A stretch of 64,000 nucleotides of DNA from NCBI RefSeq assembly GCF_029227915.1, contig NC_079876.1, positions 17,546,001 to 17,610,000 of the forward strand, read 5' to 3'. Made by a program: the position numbers and the translations under genes. The notes beneath the pieces are model-generated. The model was given only the letters and a program-made list of their open reading frames with translations. It had not been told where the DNA came from and did not search any database. Positions 41,905 through 52,854 of the stretch are shown here, in pieces. This DNA is from Hydractinia symbiolongicarpus (Eukaryota > Cnidaria > Hydrozoa > Anthoathecata > Hydractiniidae). Every line of letters begins with the position of its first letter. Within the stretch, counting starts at the first letter, position 1.

Positions 41905-41976
41905 GCGTCGGTGGTGTAAAGGTTGGCATTGTTGCCTTCCAAGCAATAGATTCGGGTTCGATTTCCGGCCGACACA
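41905..41976 (+). tRNA. tRNA-Gly(UCC), several changes
   Basis: As 41073 but with consensus GCGTCGG. Confidence 0.68.
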
Positions 41977-42181
41977 TTCGGCTGCTAGATTTCATGTTCT
42001 AGTCAATTAAATTCAGTTCTTGTGTTTCCTACTTAAAAGATGATTAGGAGGGCAAATTTTTTTTGACACTTAATGTCTTCAAGTTGTGAAGACACAAGGG
42101 AAATGCATATAATACGAAAGATGCCCTTATTTTAATCGCGAAATGACCTTACCTGTCATAACTCCAAAAATTATGCTGTCA

Positions 42182-42253
42182 GCGTCAGTGGTGTAAAGGT
42201 TAGTATTGTTGTCTTCCAAGCAATAGATCCGGGTTCGATTCCCGGCCGACGCA
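42182..42253 (+). tRNA. tRNA-Gly(UCC), three changes
   Basis: As 41350. Confidence 0.74.
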
Positions 42254-42459
42254 TTTCGCTACTAGATTACATGTTCTAGTCTATTAAATTCAGTACGTGT
42301 CGTTTCTACTTTGAAGGTGATTAGGATGGCAAATTTTGTTTGGACAGTTAATGTTTTCAAGTTGTGAAGACACAAGGGAAATGCATATAATACGTAAGAT
42401 GCCCTTATTTTGATCGGGAAAGTACCTTACCTGTCATAACTACAACAATTTTGCTGTCA

Positions 42460-42531
42460 GCGTCGGTGGTGTAAAGGTTAGCATTGTTGGCTTCCAAGCA
42501 ATAGATTCGGGTTCGATTCCCGGCCGACACA
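42460..42531 (+). tRNA. tRNA-Gly(UCC), three changes
   Basis: GTTGG stem, TCGGG T stem, end CCGACACA; trailer TTTATCC. Confidence 0.68.
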
Positions 42532-42736
42532 TTTATCCGCTAGATTTCATGTTCTAGTCTATTAAATTCAGTTCTTGTGGTTCCTACCTAAAAGATGATT
42601 AGGAGGACAAATTTTTTTTGACACTTAATGTTTTCAAGTTGTGAATACACAAGGAAAATGCATATAGTACAAAAGATGCCCTTATTTTGATCGCGAAAGT
42701 ACCTTACCTGTCACAACTCCAACAATTATGCTGTCG

Positions 42737-42808
42737 GCGTCGGTGGTGTAAAGGTTAGTATTGTTGCCTTCCAAGCAATAGATCAGGGTTCGATTCACAG
42801 TTGACGCA
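42737..42808 (+). pseudogene. tRNA-Gly(UCC)-like
   Basis: GTTAGTATT, T stem CAGGG/CACAG, end TTGACGCA. Confidence 0.72.
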
Positions 42809-43006
42809 CTTGGCTGCTAGATATGATGTTCTAGTCTATTAAATTCTGTACGTGTGTGTTCTCCTTTGTAGATGATTAGGAGGGCAACTGCCAGCTAATG
42901 TTTTCAAGTTGTGAAGACATTAGGGAAATGCATATAATGTGAAAGATGTCCTTACTTTAATCGCGAAAATACCTTACCTGCAATAACTCCAACAATTCTG
43001 CTGTCA

Positions 43007-43078
43007 GCGTCGGTGGTGTAAAGGTTAGCATTGTTGCCTTCCAAGCAATAGATCCCGATTCGATTCCCGGCGGACGCA
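43007..43078 (+). pseudogene. tRNA-Gly(UCC)-like, family Q
   Basis: CCCGATTCGATTCCCGG, CGGACGCA. Confidence 0.74.
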
Positions 43079-43284
43079 TTTGGCCGCTAGATTACATGTT
43101 CTAGTCTATTAAATTGAGTACGTGTGGTTTCTACTTTGAAGGTGATTAGGAGGGCATATTTTGTTTGGACAGTTAATATTTTTAAGTTGTGAAGAGACAA
43201 GGGAAATGCATAAAACACGAAAGATGTCCTTACTTTGATCGCGAAAATACCTTACCTGCAATAACTCCAACAATTCTGCTGTCA

Positions 43285-43356
43285 GCGTCGGTGGTGTAAA
43301 GGTTAGCATTGTTGCCTTCCAAGTAATAGATCCCGATTCGATTCCCGGCGGACGCA
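43285..43356 (+). pseudogene. tRNA-Gly(UCC)-like, family Q
   Basis: As 43007, with AAGTAAT. Confidence 0.74.
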
Positions 43357-43562
43357 TTTGGCCGCTAGATTACATGTTCTAGTCTATTAAATTGAGTACG
43401 TGTGGTTTCTACTTTGAAGGTGATTAGGAGGGCATATTTTGTTTGGACAGTTAATATTTTTAAGTTGTGAAGACACAAGGGAAATGCATAAAACACGAAA
43501 GATGTCCTTACTTTGATCGCGAAAATACCTTACCTGCAATAACTCCAACAATTCTGCTGTCA

Positions 43563-43634
43563 GCGTCGGTGGTGTAAAGGTTAGTATTGTTGCATTCCGA
43601 GCAAGAGACCCGATTTCGATTCCCGGCCGACGCA
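43563..43634 (+). pseudogene. tRNA-Gly(UCC)-like
   Basis: Copy of 40518. Confidence 0.72.
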
Positions 43635-43841
43635 TTTGGCTGTTAGATTTCATGTTCTAGTCTATTAAATTCAGTTCTTGAGGTTCCTACTTAAAAGATG
43701 ATTAGGAGAATAAATTTTTTTTGACACTTAATATTTTCAAGTTGTGAATACACAAGGGAAATGCATATAATACGAAAGATTCCCTTATTTTGATCGCTAA
43801 AGTACCTTACCTGTCACAACTCCAACAATTATATGCTGCCA

Positions 43842-43913
43842 CCGGCGGTGGTGTAAAAGTTAGTATTGTTGCCTTCCAAGCAATAGATCCGGGTTCGATT
43901 CCCGGCCGACGCA
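43842..43913 (+). pseudogene. tRNA-Gly(UCC)-like, mosaic M
   Basis: Copy of 40795 with AAAAG; two extra bases just upstream. Confidence 0.73.
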
Positions 43914-44119
43914 TTTCGCTGCTAGATTATATGTTTTAGTCTACTAAATTCAGTACGTGTCGTTTCTACTTTAAAGGTGATTAACAGGGCAAATATTGCT
44001 TGGACAGTTAATGTTTTCAAGTTGTGAAGACACAGGGGTAATTCATATAATACGAAGGAAGCCCTTATTTTGATCGCGAAAGTACCTTACCTGCAATAAC
44101 TCCAACAATTCTGCTGTCA

Positions 44120-44191
44120 GCGTTGGTGGTGTAAAGGTTGGCATTGTTGCCTTCCAAGCAATAGATTCGGGTTCGATTTCCGGCCGACACA
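44120..44191 (+). tRNA. tRNA-Gly(UCC), several changes
   Basis: Copy of 41073 (GCGTTGG). Confidence 0.66.
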
Positions 44192-44396
44192 TTCGGCTGC
44201 TAGATTTCATGTTCTAGTCTATTAAATTCAGTTCTTGTGTTTCCTACTTAAAAGATGATTAGGAGGGCAAATTTTTTTTGACACTTAATGTCTTCAAGTT
44301 GTGAAGACACAAGGGAAATGCATATAATACGAAAGATGCCCTTATTTTGATCGCGAAATGACCTTACCTGTCATAACTCCAAAAATTATGCTGTCA

Positions 44397-44468
44397 GCGT
44401 CAGTGGTGTAAAGGTTAGTATTGTTGTCTTCCAAGCAATAGATCTGGGTTCGATTCCCGGCCGACGCA
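44397..44468 (+). tRNA. tRNA-Gly(UCC), four changes
   Basis: Copy of 41350 with T stem CTGGG. Confidence 0.7.
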
Positions 44469-44673
44469 TTTGGCTGTTAGATTTCATGTTCTAGTCTATT
44501 AAATTCAGTTCTTGTGGTTCCTACTTAAAAGATGATTAGGAGGACAAATTTTTTTTGACGCTTAATGGTTTCAAGTTTTGAAGACACAAGGGAAAAGCTT
44601 ATAATACTAAAGATGCCCTTATTTTGATCGCGAAAGTACCTTACCTGTAATAACTCCAACAATTCTTCTGTCA

Positions 44674-44745
44674 GCGTCAGTGGTGTAAAGGTTAGCATTG
44701 TTGCCTTCCAAGCAATAGATCCGGGTTCGATTCCCGGCCGACGCA
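44674..44745 (+). tRNA. tRNA-Gly(UCC), one change
   Basis: Copy of 41627 (G6 to A). Confidence 0.84.
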
Positions 44746-44951
44746 TTTCGCTGCTAGATTATATGTTTTAGTCTACTAAATTCAGTACGTGTCGTTTCTA
44801 CTTTGAAGGTGATTAACAGGGCAAATATTGCTTGGACAGTTAATGTTTTCAAGTTGTGAAGACACAGGGGAAATTCATATAATACGAAGGAAGCCCTTAT
44901 TTTGATCGCGAAAGTACCTTACCTGCAATAACTCCAACAATTCTGCTGTCA

Positions 44952-45023
44952 GCGTCGGTGGTGTAAAGGTTGGCATTGTTGCCTTCCAAGCAATAGATTC
45001 GGGTTCGATTTCCGGCCGACACA
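44952..45023 (+). tRNA. tRNA-Gly(UCC), several changes
   Basis: Copy of 41905. Confidence 0.68.
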
Positions 45024-45228
45024 TTCGGCTGCTAGATTTCATGTTCTAGTCTATTAAATTCAGTTCTTGTGTTTCCTACTTAAAAGATGATTAGGAGGGC
45101 AAATTTTTTTTGACACTTAATGTCTTCAAGTTGTGAAGACACAAGGGAAATGCATATAATACGAAAGATGCCCTTATTTTAATCGCGAAATGACCTTACC
45201 TGTCATAACTCCAAAAATTATGCTGTCA

Positions 45229-45300
45229 GCGTCAGTGGTGTAAAGGTTAGTATTGTTGTCTTCCAAGCAATAGATCCGGGTTCGATTCCCGGCCGACGCA
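45229..45300 (+). tRNA. tRNA-Gly(UCC), three changes
   Basis: Copy of 42182. Confidence 0.74.
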
Positions 45301-45505
45301 TTTCGCTACTAGATTACATGTTCTAGTCTATTAAATTCAGTTCTTGTGGTTCCTACCTAAAAGATGATTAGGAGGACAAATTTTTTTTGACACTTAATGT
45401 TTTCAAGTTGTGAATACACAAGGAAAATGCATATAGTACAAAAGATGCCCTTATTTTGATCGCGAAAGTACCTTACCTGTCACAACTCCAACAATTATGC
45501 TCTCG

Positions 45506-45577
45506 GCGTCGGTGGTGTAAAGGTTAGTATTGTTGCCTTCCAAGCAATAGATCAGGGTTCGATTCACAGTTGACGCA
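45506..45577 (+). pseudogene. tRNA-Gly(UCC)-like
   Basis: Copy of 42737. Confidence 0.72.
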
Positions 45578-45775
45578 CTTGGCTGCTAGATATGATGTTC
45601 TAGTCTATTAAATTCTGTACGTGTGTGTTCTCCTTTGTAGATGATTAGGAGGGCAACTGCCAGCTAATGTTTTCAAGTTGTGAAGACATTAGGGAAATGC
45701 ATATAATGTGAAAGATGTCCTTACTTTAATCGCGAAAATACCTTACCTGCAATAACTCCAACAATTCTGCTGTCA

Positions 45776-45847
45776 GCGTCGGTGGTGTAAAGGTTAGCAT
45801 TGTTGCCTTCCAAGCAATAGATCCCGATTCGATTCCCGGCGGACGCA
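45776..45847 (+). pseudogene. tRNA-Gly(UCC)-like, family Q
   Basis: Copy of 43007. Confidence 0.74.
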
Positions 45848-46053
45848 TTTGGCCGCTAGATTACATGTTCTAGTCTATTAAATTGAGTACGTGTGGTTTC
45901 TACTTTGAAGGTGATTAGGAGGGCATATTTTGTTTGGACAGTTAATATTTTTAAGTTGTGAAGACACAAGGGAAATGCATAAAACACAAAAGATGTCCTT
46001 ACTTTGATCGCGAAAATACCTTACCTGCAATAACTCCAACAATTCTGCTGTCA

Positions 46054-46125
46054 GCGTCGGTGGTGTAAAGGTTAGCATTGTTGCCTTCCAAGTAATAGAT
46101 CCCGATTCGATTCCCGGCGGGCGCA
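46054..46125 (+). pseudogene. tRNA-Gly(UCC)-like, family Q
   Basis: Copy of 43285, end CGGGCGCA. Confidence 0.74.
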
Positions 46126-46331
46126 TTTGGCCGCTAGATTACATGTTCTAGTCTATTAAATTGAGTACGTGTGGTTTCTACTTTGAAGGTGATTAGGAGG
46201 GCATATTTTGTTTGGACAGTTAATATTTTTAAGTTGTGAAGACACAAGGGAAATGCATAAAAAACGAAAGATGTCCTTACTTTGATCGCGAAAATACCTT
46301 ACCTGCAATAACTCCAACAATTCTGCTGTCA

Positions 46332-46403
46332 GCGTCGGTGGTGTAAAGGTTAGCATTGTTGCCTTCCAAGCAATAGATCCCGATTCGATTCCCGGCGGAC
46401 GCA
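46332..46403 (+). pseudogene. tRNA-Gly(UCC)-like, family Q
   Basis: Third Q copy in succession. Confidence 0.74.
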
Positions 46404-46608
46404 TTTGGCCGCTAGATTACATGTTCTAGTCTATTAAATTCCGTACGTGTGGATTCTGCTTTGAAGGTGATTAGGAGGGCAAATTTTTTTGGACAGTTAA
46501 TGTTTTCAAGTTGTGAAGACACAAAAGAGATGCATGTAATACAAAAGATGCCCTTATTTTGATCGCGAAAGTACCTTACCTGTAATAACTCTAACAATTA
46601 TCCTGTCA

Positions 46609-46680
46609 GCGTCGGTGGTGTAAAGGTTAGCATTGTTGCCTTCCAAGCAAGAGATCCGGGTTCGATTCCCGGCCGACGCA
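46609..46680 (+). tRNA. tRNA-Gly(UCC), one change
   Basis: T43 to G (GCAAGAGAT). Confidence 0.85.
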
Positions 46681-46886
46681 TTTGGCTGCTAGACTACATG
46701 TTTTAGTCTATTAAATTCAGTACGTGTCGTTTCTACTTTGAAGGTGATAAGGAGGGTAATTTTTGTTTGGACAGTTAATGTTTTCAAGTTGTGAAAACAC
46801 AAGGGTAGTGCATATAATACGAAAGATGCCCTTATTTTGATCGCGAAAGTACCTTACCTGCAATAACTCCAACAATTCTGCTGTCA

Positions 46887-46957
46887 GCGTCGGTGGTGTA
46901 AAGGTTACATTGTTGCCTTCCAAGCAATAGATCCCGATTCGATTCCCGGCGGACGCA
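46887..46957 (+). pseudogene. tRNA-Gly(UCC)-like, family Q, 71 nt
   Basis: D stem lost a G (GTTACATT). Confidence 0.74.
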
Positions 46958-47162
46958 TTTGGCCGCTAGATTACATGTTATAGTCTATTAAATTCCGGAC
47001 GTGTGGTTTCTGCTTTGAAGGTGATTAGGAGGGCAAATTTTTTTGGACAGTTAATGTTTTCAAGTTGTGAAGACACAAAAGAAATGCATGTAATACGAAA
47101 GATGCCCTTATTTTGATCGCGAAAGTACCTTACCTGTAATAACTCCAACAATTATCCTGTCA

Positions 47163-47234
47163 GCGTCGGTATTGTAAAGGTTAGCATTGTTGCCTTCCAA
47201 GCAATAGATCCGGGTTCGATTCCCGGCCGACGCA
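47163..47234 (+). tRNA. tRNA-Gly(UCC), A box altered
   Basis: TATTGTAAAGG replaces the A box start; rest consensus. Confidence 0.8.
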
Positions 47235-47440
47235 TATGGCTGCTAGACTACATGTTCTAGTCTATTAAATTCAGTACATGTCGTTTCTACTTTGAAGGTG
47301 ATTAGGAGGGCAAATTTTGTTTGGACAGTTAATGTTTTCAAGCTGTGAAAACACAAGGGAAGTGCATATAATACGAAAGATGCCCTTATTTTGATCGCGA
47401 AAGTACCTTACCTGCAATAACTCCAACAATTCTGCTGCCA

Positions 47441-47511
47441 CCGGCGGTGGTGTAAATGTTAGTATTGTTGCCTTCCAAGCAATAGATCTGGTTTCGATTC
47501 CGGCCGACCCA
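47441..47511 (+). pseudogene. tRNA-Gly(UCC)-like, family S
   Basis: AAATG; T arm CTGGTTTCGATTCCGG. Confidence 0.75.
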
Positions 47512-47716
47512 TTTGGCTGCTTGTTTTGATGTTCTAGTCTACTAAATTGTGTACGTGTGGGTTCTCCTTTGAAGATGATTAGGAGGGCAAGTTGTTTTTG
47601 CCAGAAAATATTTTTAAGTTGTGAAGACACAAGGGAAATGCATATAATACGAAAGATGTCCTTACTTTGATCGCGAAAGTACCTTACCTGCAATAACTCC
47701 AACAATTCTGCTGTCA

Positions 47717-47790
47717 GCGTCGGTGGTGTAAAGGTTAGCATTGTTGGCTTCCAAGCAATAGATCCGGGTTCGATTCTAGCGGCCGACACA
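47717..47790 (+). pseudogene. tRNA-Gly(UCC)-like, 74 nt
   Basis: Two-base insertion in the T stem (TTCTAGCGGCC); end CCGACACA. Confidence 0.72.
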
Positions 47791-47995
47791 TTTGGCCGCT
47801 AGATTGCATGTTCTAGTCTATTAAATTCAGTTCTTGTGGTTCCTACTTAAAAGATGATTAGGAGGACAAATTTTTTTTGACATTTAATGTTTTCAAGTTG
47901 TGAATACACAAGGGAAATGCATATAGTACAAAAGATGCCCTTATTTTGATCGCGAAAGTACCTTACCTGTCACAACTCCAACAATTGTGCTGTCG

Positions 47996-48067
47996 GTGTC
48001 GGTGGTGTAAAGGTTAGTATTGTTGCCTTCCAAGCAATAGATCCGCGTTCGGTTCACAGTTGACGCA
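47996..48067 (+). pseudogene. tRNA-Gly(UCC)-like
   Basis: GTGTCGG, T arm CCGCGTTCGGTTCACAG, end TTGACGCA. Confidence 0.72.
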
Positions 48068-48265
48068 TTTGGCTGCTAGATATGATGTTCTAGTCTATTA
48101 AATTCTGTACGTGTGCGTTCTCCTTTGTAGATGATTAGGAGGGCAACTGCCAGCTAATGTTTTCAAGTTGTGAAGACATTAGGGAAATGCATATAATGTG
48201 AAAGATGTCCTTACTTTGATCGCGAAAATACCTTACCTGCAATAACTCCAACAATTCTGCTGTCA

Positions 48266-48337
48266 GCGTCGGTGGTGTAAAGGTTAGCATTGTTGCTTTC
48301 CAAGCAATAGATCCGGGTTCGATTCCCGGCGGACGCA
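48266..48337 (+). tRNA. tRNA-Gly(UCC), two changes
   Basis: Loop TTTCCAA; end CGGACGCA gives a G-G clash in the acceptor. Confidence 0.75.
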
Positions 48338-48540
48338 TTTGGCTGCTAGATTACATGTTCTAGTCTATTATATTGAGTACGTGTGGTTTCTACTTTGAAG
48401 GTGATTAGGAGGGCAAATTTTTTTGGACAGTTAATGTTTTCAAGTTGTGAAGACACAAAAGAAATGCCTGTAATACGAAAGATGCCCTTATTTTGATCGC
48501 GAAAGTACCTTACCTGTAATAACTCCAACAATTATCCTGT

Positions 48541-48578
48541 CCAAGCAATAGATCCGGGTTCGATTCCCGGCCGACGCA
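48541..48578 (+). pseudogene. tRNA-Gly(UCC) 3' half only
   Basis: Leader ATTATCCTGT joins directly to CCAAGCAAT. A 36-bp deletion removed linear positions 1-34; the B box remains. Confidence 0.88.
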
Positions 48579-48782
48579 TTTGGCTGTTAGATTTCATGTT
48601 CTAGTCTATTAAATTCTGTTTTTGTGGTTCCTACTTAAAAGATGATTAGGAGGACAAATTTTTTTGACACTTAATGTTTTCAAGTTTTGAAGACACAAGG
48701 GAAATGCTTATAATACTAAAGCTGCCCTTATTTTGATCGCGAAAGTACCTTACCTGTAATAACTCCAACAACTCTTCTGTCA

Positions 48783-48854
48783 GCGTCGGTGGTGTAAAGG
48801 TTAGCATTGTTGCCTTCCAAGCAATAGATCCGGGTTCGATTCCCGGCCGACGCA
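48783..48854 (+). tRNA. trnG-UCC: tRNA-Gly(UCC), exact consensus
   Basis: Matches the consensus throughout. Confidence 0.96.
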
Positions 48855-49060
48855 TTTCGCTGCTAGATTACATGTTCTAGTCTAATAAATTCAGTACGTG
48901 TCGTCTCTACTTTGAAGGTGATTAGCAGGGCAAATATTGTTTGGACAGTTAATGTTTTCAAGTTGTGAAGACACAAGGGAAATGCATATAATACGAAGGA
49001 TGCCCTTATTTTGATCGCGAAAGTGCCTTACCTGCAATACCTCCAACAATTCTGCTGTCA

Positions 49061-49132
49061 GCGTCGGTGGTGTAAAAGTTATTATTTTTGTCTTCCAAGC
49101 AAAAGATCCTGGTTCACTTCCCAGTTGACGCA
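49061..49132 (+). pseudogene. tRNA-Gly(UCC)-like, family P
   Basis: GCAAAAGAT; GGTTCACTTCC. Confidence 0.75.
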
Positions 49133-49337
49133 TTTGGCTGCTAGATATGATGTTTTAGTCTATTAAATTCTGTACGTGTGGGTTGTCCTTTGAAGATGAT
49201 TAGGAGGGCAACTTGTTTTTGCCAGCTAATGTTTTCAAGTTGTGCAGACACAAGGGAAATGGATATAATACGAAAGATGCCCTTATTTTGATCGCGAAAG
49301 TACCTTACCTGTAATAACTCCAACAATTCTTCTGTCA

Positions 49338-49409
49338 GCGTTGGTGGTGTAAAGATTAGCATTGTTGCCTTCCAAGCAATGGATCCGGGTTCGATTCACG
49401 GCCGACGCA
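49338..49409 (+). tRNA. tRNA-Gly(UCC), several changes
   Basis: GCGTTGG, AAAGATTAGC, TGGAT, T stem CACGG. Confidence 0.68.
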
Positions 49410-49615
49410 TTAGGCTGCTAGATTACATGTTCTAGTCTATTAAATTCAGTACGTGTCGTTTCTACTTTGAAGGTGATTAGGAGGGCAAATTTTGTTTGGA
49501 CAGTTAATGTTTTCAAGTTGTGAAAACACAAGCGAAGTGCATATAATACGAAAGATGGCCTTATTTTGATCGCGAAAGTACCTTACCTGCAATAACTCCA
49601 ACAATTCTGCTGTCA

Positions 49616-49687
49616 GCGTCGGTGGTGTAAAGGTTAGCATTGTTGCCTTCCAAGCAATAGATCTCGATTCGATTCCCTGCGGACGCA
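49616..49687 (+). pseudogene. tRNA-Gly(UCC)-like, family Q
   Basis: CTCGATTCGATTCCCTG, CGGACGCA. Confidence 0.73.
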
Positions 49688-49890
49688 TTTGGCGGCTAGA
49701 TTACATGTTATAGTCTATTAAATTCCGTACGTGTGGTTTCTGCTTTGAAGGTGATTAGGAGGGCAATTTTTTTTGGACAGTTAATGTTTTCAAGTTGTGA
49801 AGAGACAAAAGAAATGCATGTAATACGAAAGATGCCCTTATTTTGATCGCGAAAGTACCTTACCTGTAATAACTCCAACAATTATCCTGT

Positions 49891-49928
49891 CCAAGCAATA
49901 GATCCGGGTTCGATTCCCGGCCGACGCA
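49891..49928 (+). pseudogene. tRNA-Gly(UCC) 3' half only
   Basis: Same 36-bp deletion junction as 48541. Confidence 0.88.
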
Positions 49929-50133
49929 TTTGGCTGTTAGATTTCATGTTCTAGTCTATTAAATTCTGTTTTTGTGGTTCCTACTTAAAAGATGATTAGG
50001 AGGACAAATTTTTTTTGACACTTAATGTTTTCAAGTTTTGAAGACACAAGGGAAATGCTTATAATACTAAAGATGCCCTTTTTTTGATCGCAAAAGTACC
50101 TTACCTGTAATAACTCCAACAATACTTCTGTCA

Positions 50134-50205
50134 GCGTCGGTGGTGTAAAAGTTAGCATTGTTGCCTTCCAAGCAATAGATCCGGGTTCGATTCCCGGCCG
50201 ATGCA
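50134..50205 (+). tRNA. tRNA-Gly(UCC), two changes
   Basis: AAAAG; end CCGATGCA (wobble). Confidence 0.82.
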
Positions 50206-50411
50206 TTTCGCTGCTAGATTACATGTTCTAGTCTATTAAATTCAGTACGTGTCGTTTCTACTTTGAAGGTGATTAGCAGGGCAAATATTGTTTGGACAGT
50301 TAATGTTTTCAAGTTGTGAAGACACAAGGGAAATGCATATAATACGAAGGATGCCCTTATTTTGATCGCGAAAAGGCCTTACCTGCAATACCTCCAACAA
50401 TTCTGCTGTCA

Positions 50412-50483
50412 GCGTCGGTGGTGTAAAAGTTATTATTTTTGTCTTCCAAGCAATAGAGCCTGGTTCACTTCCCAGTTGACGCA
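50412..50483 (+). pseudogene. tRNA-Gly(UCC)-like, family P
   Basis: TAGAGCC before TGGTTCACTTCC. Confidence 0.74.
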
Positions 50484-50688
50484 TTTGGCTGCTAGATATG
50501 ATGTTCTAGTCTATTAAATTCTGTACGTGTGGGTTCTCCTTTGAAGATGATTAGGAGGGCAACTTGTTTTTGCAAGCTAATGTTTTCAAGTTGTGCAGAC
50601 ACAAGGGAAGTGCATATAATACGAAAGATGCCCTTATTTTGATCGCAAAAGTACCTTACCTGCAATAACTCCAACAATTCTGCTGCCA

Positions 50689-50759
50689 CCGGCGGTGGTG
50701 TAAAGGTTAGTATTGTTGCCTTCCAAGCAATAGATGTGGTTTCGATTCCGGCCGACCCA
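50689..50759 (+). pseudogene. tRNA-Gly(UCC)-like, family S
   Basis: TAGATGTGGTTTCG T arm. Confidence 0.74.
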
Positions 50760-50964
50760 TTTGGCTGCTTGTTTTGATGTTCTAGTCTATTAAATTGTGT
50801 ACGTGTGGGTTCTCCTTTGAAGATGATTACGAGGGCAACTTGTTTTTGCCAGAAAATATTTTTAAGTTGTGAAGACACTAGGGAAATGCATATAATACGA
50901 AAGATGTCCTTACTTTGATCGCGAAAGTACCTTACCTGCAATAACTCCTACAATTCTGCTGTCA

Positions 50965-51036
50965 GCGTCGGTGGTGTAAAGGTTAGCATTGTTGGCTTCC
51001 AAGCAATAGATCCGGGTTCGATTCCCGGCCGACACA
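50965..51036 (+). tRNA. tRNA-Gly(UCC), two changes
   Basis: GTTGG stem; end CCGACACA. Confidence 0.74.
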
Positions 51037-51241
51037 TTTGGCCGCTAGATTTCATGTTCTAGTCTATTAAATTCAGTTCTTGTGGTTCCTACTTAAAAGA
51101 TGATTAGGAGGACAAATTTTTTTTGACACTTAATGTTTTCAAGTTGTGAATACACAAGGGAAATGCATATAGTACATAAGATGCCCTTATTTTGATCGCG
51201 AAAGTACCTTACCTGTCACAACTCCAACAATTATGCTGTCG

Positions 51242-51313
51242 GTGTCGGTGGTGTAAAGGTTAGTATTGTTGCCTTCCAAGCAATAGATCCGGGTTCGATT
51301 CACAGTTGACGCA
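51242..51313 (+). pseudogene. tRNA-Gly(UCC)-like
   Basis: GTGTCGG, GTTAGTATT, CACAG T stem, TTGACGCA. Confidence 0.72.
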
Positions 51314-51511
51314 TTTGGCTGCTAGATATGATGTTCTAGTCTATTAAATTCTGTACGTGTGCGTTCTCCTTTGTAGATGATTAGGAGGGCAACTGCCAGC
51401 TAATGTTTTCAAGTTGTGAAGACACAAGGGAAATGCATATAATACGAAAGATGTCCTTACTTTGATCGCGAAAGTACCTTACCTGCAATACCTCCAACAA
51501 TTCTGCTGTCA

Positions 51512-51583
51512 GCGTCGGTGGTGTAAAGGTTAGCATTGTTGGCTTCCAAGCAATAGATCCGGGTTCGATTCCTGGCCGACACA
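51512..51583 (+). tRNA. tRNA-Gly(UCC), three changes
   Basis: GTTGG stem, CCTGG, end CCGACACA. Confidence 0.7.
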
Positions 51584-51788
51584 TTTGGCCGCTAGATTTC
51601 ATGTTCTAGTCTATTAAATTCAGTTCTTGTGGTTCCTACTTAAAAGATGATTAGGAGGACAAATTTTTTTTGACACTTAATGTTTTCAAGATGTGAATAC
51701 ACAAGGGAAATGCATATAGTACAAAAGATGCCCTTATTTTGATAGCGAAAGTACCTTACCTGTCACAACTCCAACAATTATGCTATCG

Positions 51789-51860
51789 GTGTCGGTGGTG
51801 TAAAGGTTAGTATTGTTGCCTTCCAAGCAATAGATCCAGGTTCGATTCACAGTTGACGCA
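51789..51860 (+). pseudogene. tRNA-Gly(UCC)-like
   Basis: Relative of 51242 with CCAGG. Confidence 0.72.
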
Positions 51861-52058
51861 TTTGGCTGCTAGATATGATGTTCTAGTCTATTAAATTCTG
51901 TACGTGTGCGTTCTCCTTTGTAGATGATTAGGAGGGCAACTGCCAGCTAATGTTTTCAAATTGTGAAGACATTAGGGAAATGCATATAATGTGAAAGATG
52001 TCCTTACTTTGATCGCGAAAATACCTTACCTGCAATAACTCCAACAATTCTGCTGTCA

Positions 52059-52130
52059 GCGTCGGCGGTGTAAAGGTTAGCATTGTTGCCTTCCAAGCAA
52101 TAGATCCGGGTTCGATTCCCGGCGGACGCA
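52059..52130 (+). tRNA. tRNA-Gly(UCC), two changes
   Basis: A box CGGTGTAAAGG; end CGGACGCA. Confidence 0.75.
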
Positions 52131-52333
52131 TTTGGCTGCTAGATTACATGTTCTAGTCTATTAAATTGAGTACGTGTGGTTTCTACTTTGAAGGTGATTA
52201 GGAGGGCAAATTTTTTTGGACAGTTAATGTTTTCAAGTTGTGAAGACACAAAAGAAATGCATGTAATACGAAAGATGCCCTTATTTTGATCGCGAAAGTA
52301 CCTTACCTGTAATAACTCCAACAATTATCCTGT

Positions 52334-52371
52334 CCAAGCAATAGATCCGGGTTCGACTCCCGGCCGACGCA
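52334..52371 (+). pseudogene. tRNA-Gly(UCC) 3' half only
   Basis: Third copy of the 36-bp deletion; B box GGTTCGACTCC. Confidence 0.88.
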
Positions 52372-52577
52372 TTTCGCTGTTAGATTACATGTTCTGGTCT
52401 ATTAAATTCAGTACGTGTCGTTTCTACTTTGAGGGTGATTAGCAGGGCAAATATTGTTTGGACAGTTAATGTTTTCAAGTTGTGAAGACACAAGGGAAAT
52501 GCATATAATACGAAGGATGCCCTTATTTTGATCGCGAAAGTGCCTTACCTGCAATACCTCCAACAATTCTGCTGTCA

Positions 52578-52649
52578 GCGTCGGTGGTGTAAAAGTTATT
52601 ATTTTTGTCTTCCAAGCAAAAGATCCTGGTTCACTTCCCAGTTGACGCA
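52578..52649 (+). pseudogene. tRNA-Gly(UCC)-like, family P
   Basis: GCAAAAGAT. Confidence 0.75.
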
Positions 52650-52854
52650 TTTGGCTGCTAGATATGATGTTCTAGTCTATTAAATTCTGTACGTGTGGGT
52701 TCTCCTTTAAAGATGATTAGGAGGGCAACTTGTTTTTGCCAGCTAATGTTTTCAAGTTGTGCAGTCACAAGGGAAATGGATATAATACGAAAGATGCCCT
52801 TATTTTGATCGCGAAAGTGCCTTACCTGCAATACCTCCAACAATTCTGCTGTCA

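Larger units (their letters stand above)
40518..45300. repeat. ~3,046-bp duplication (seven monomers, 40518-42253 and 43563-45300)
   Basis: Seven consecutive tRNAs starting at 40518 reappear in the same order from 43563. The offset is 3,045 bp at the first tRNA and 3,047 bp afterwards, because the second copy has a two-base insertion (ATTATATGCTG near 43829). Markers include GTTGCATTCCGAGCAAGAG, AAATGACCTTACC and the CTTAATGGTTTCAAGTTTTG flank. Confidence 0.9.
42560..46131. repeat. 2,769-bp duplication (three monomers, near 42560-43361 and 45329-46130)
   Basis: tRNAs at 42737, 43007 and 43285 recur at 45506, 45776 and 46054, each +2,769 bp. Shared markers are CTCCTTTGTAGATG, the shortened flank GGCAACTGCCAGC and GAAGACATTAGGG. 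This pair is interleaved with the ~3,046-bp duplication, so a block of about ten monomers was copied and then partly rearranged. Confidence 0.88.
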
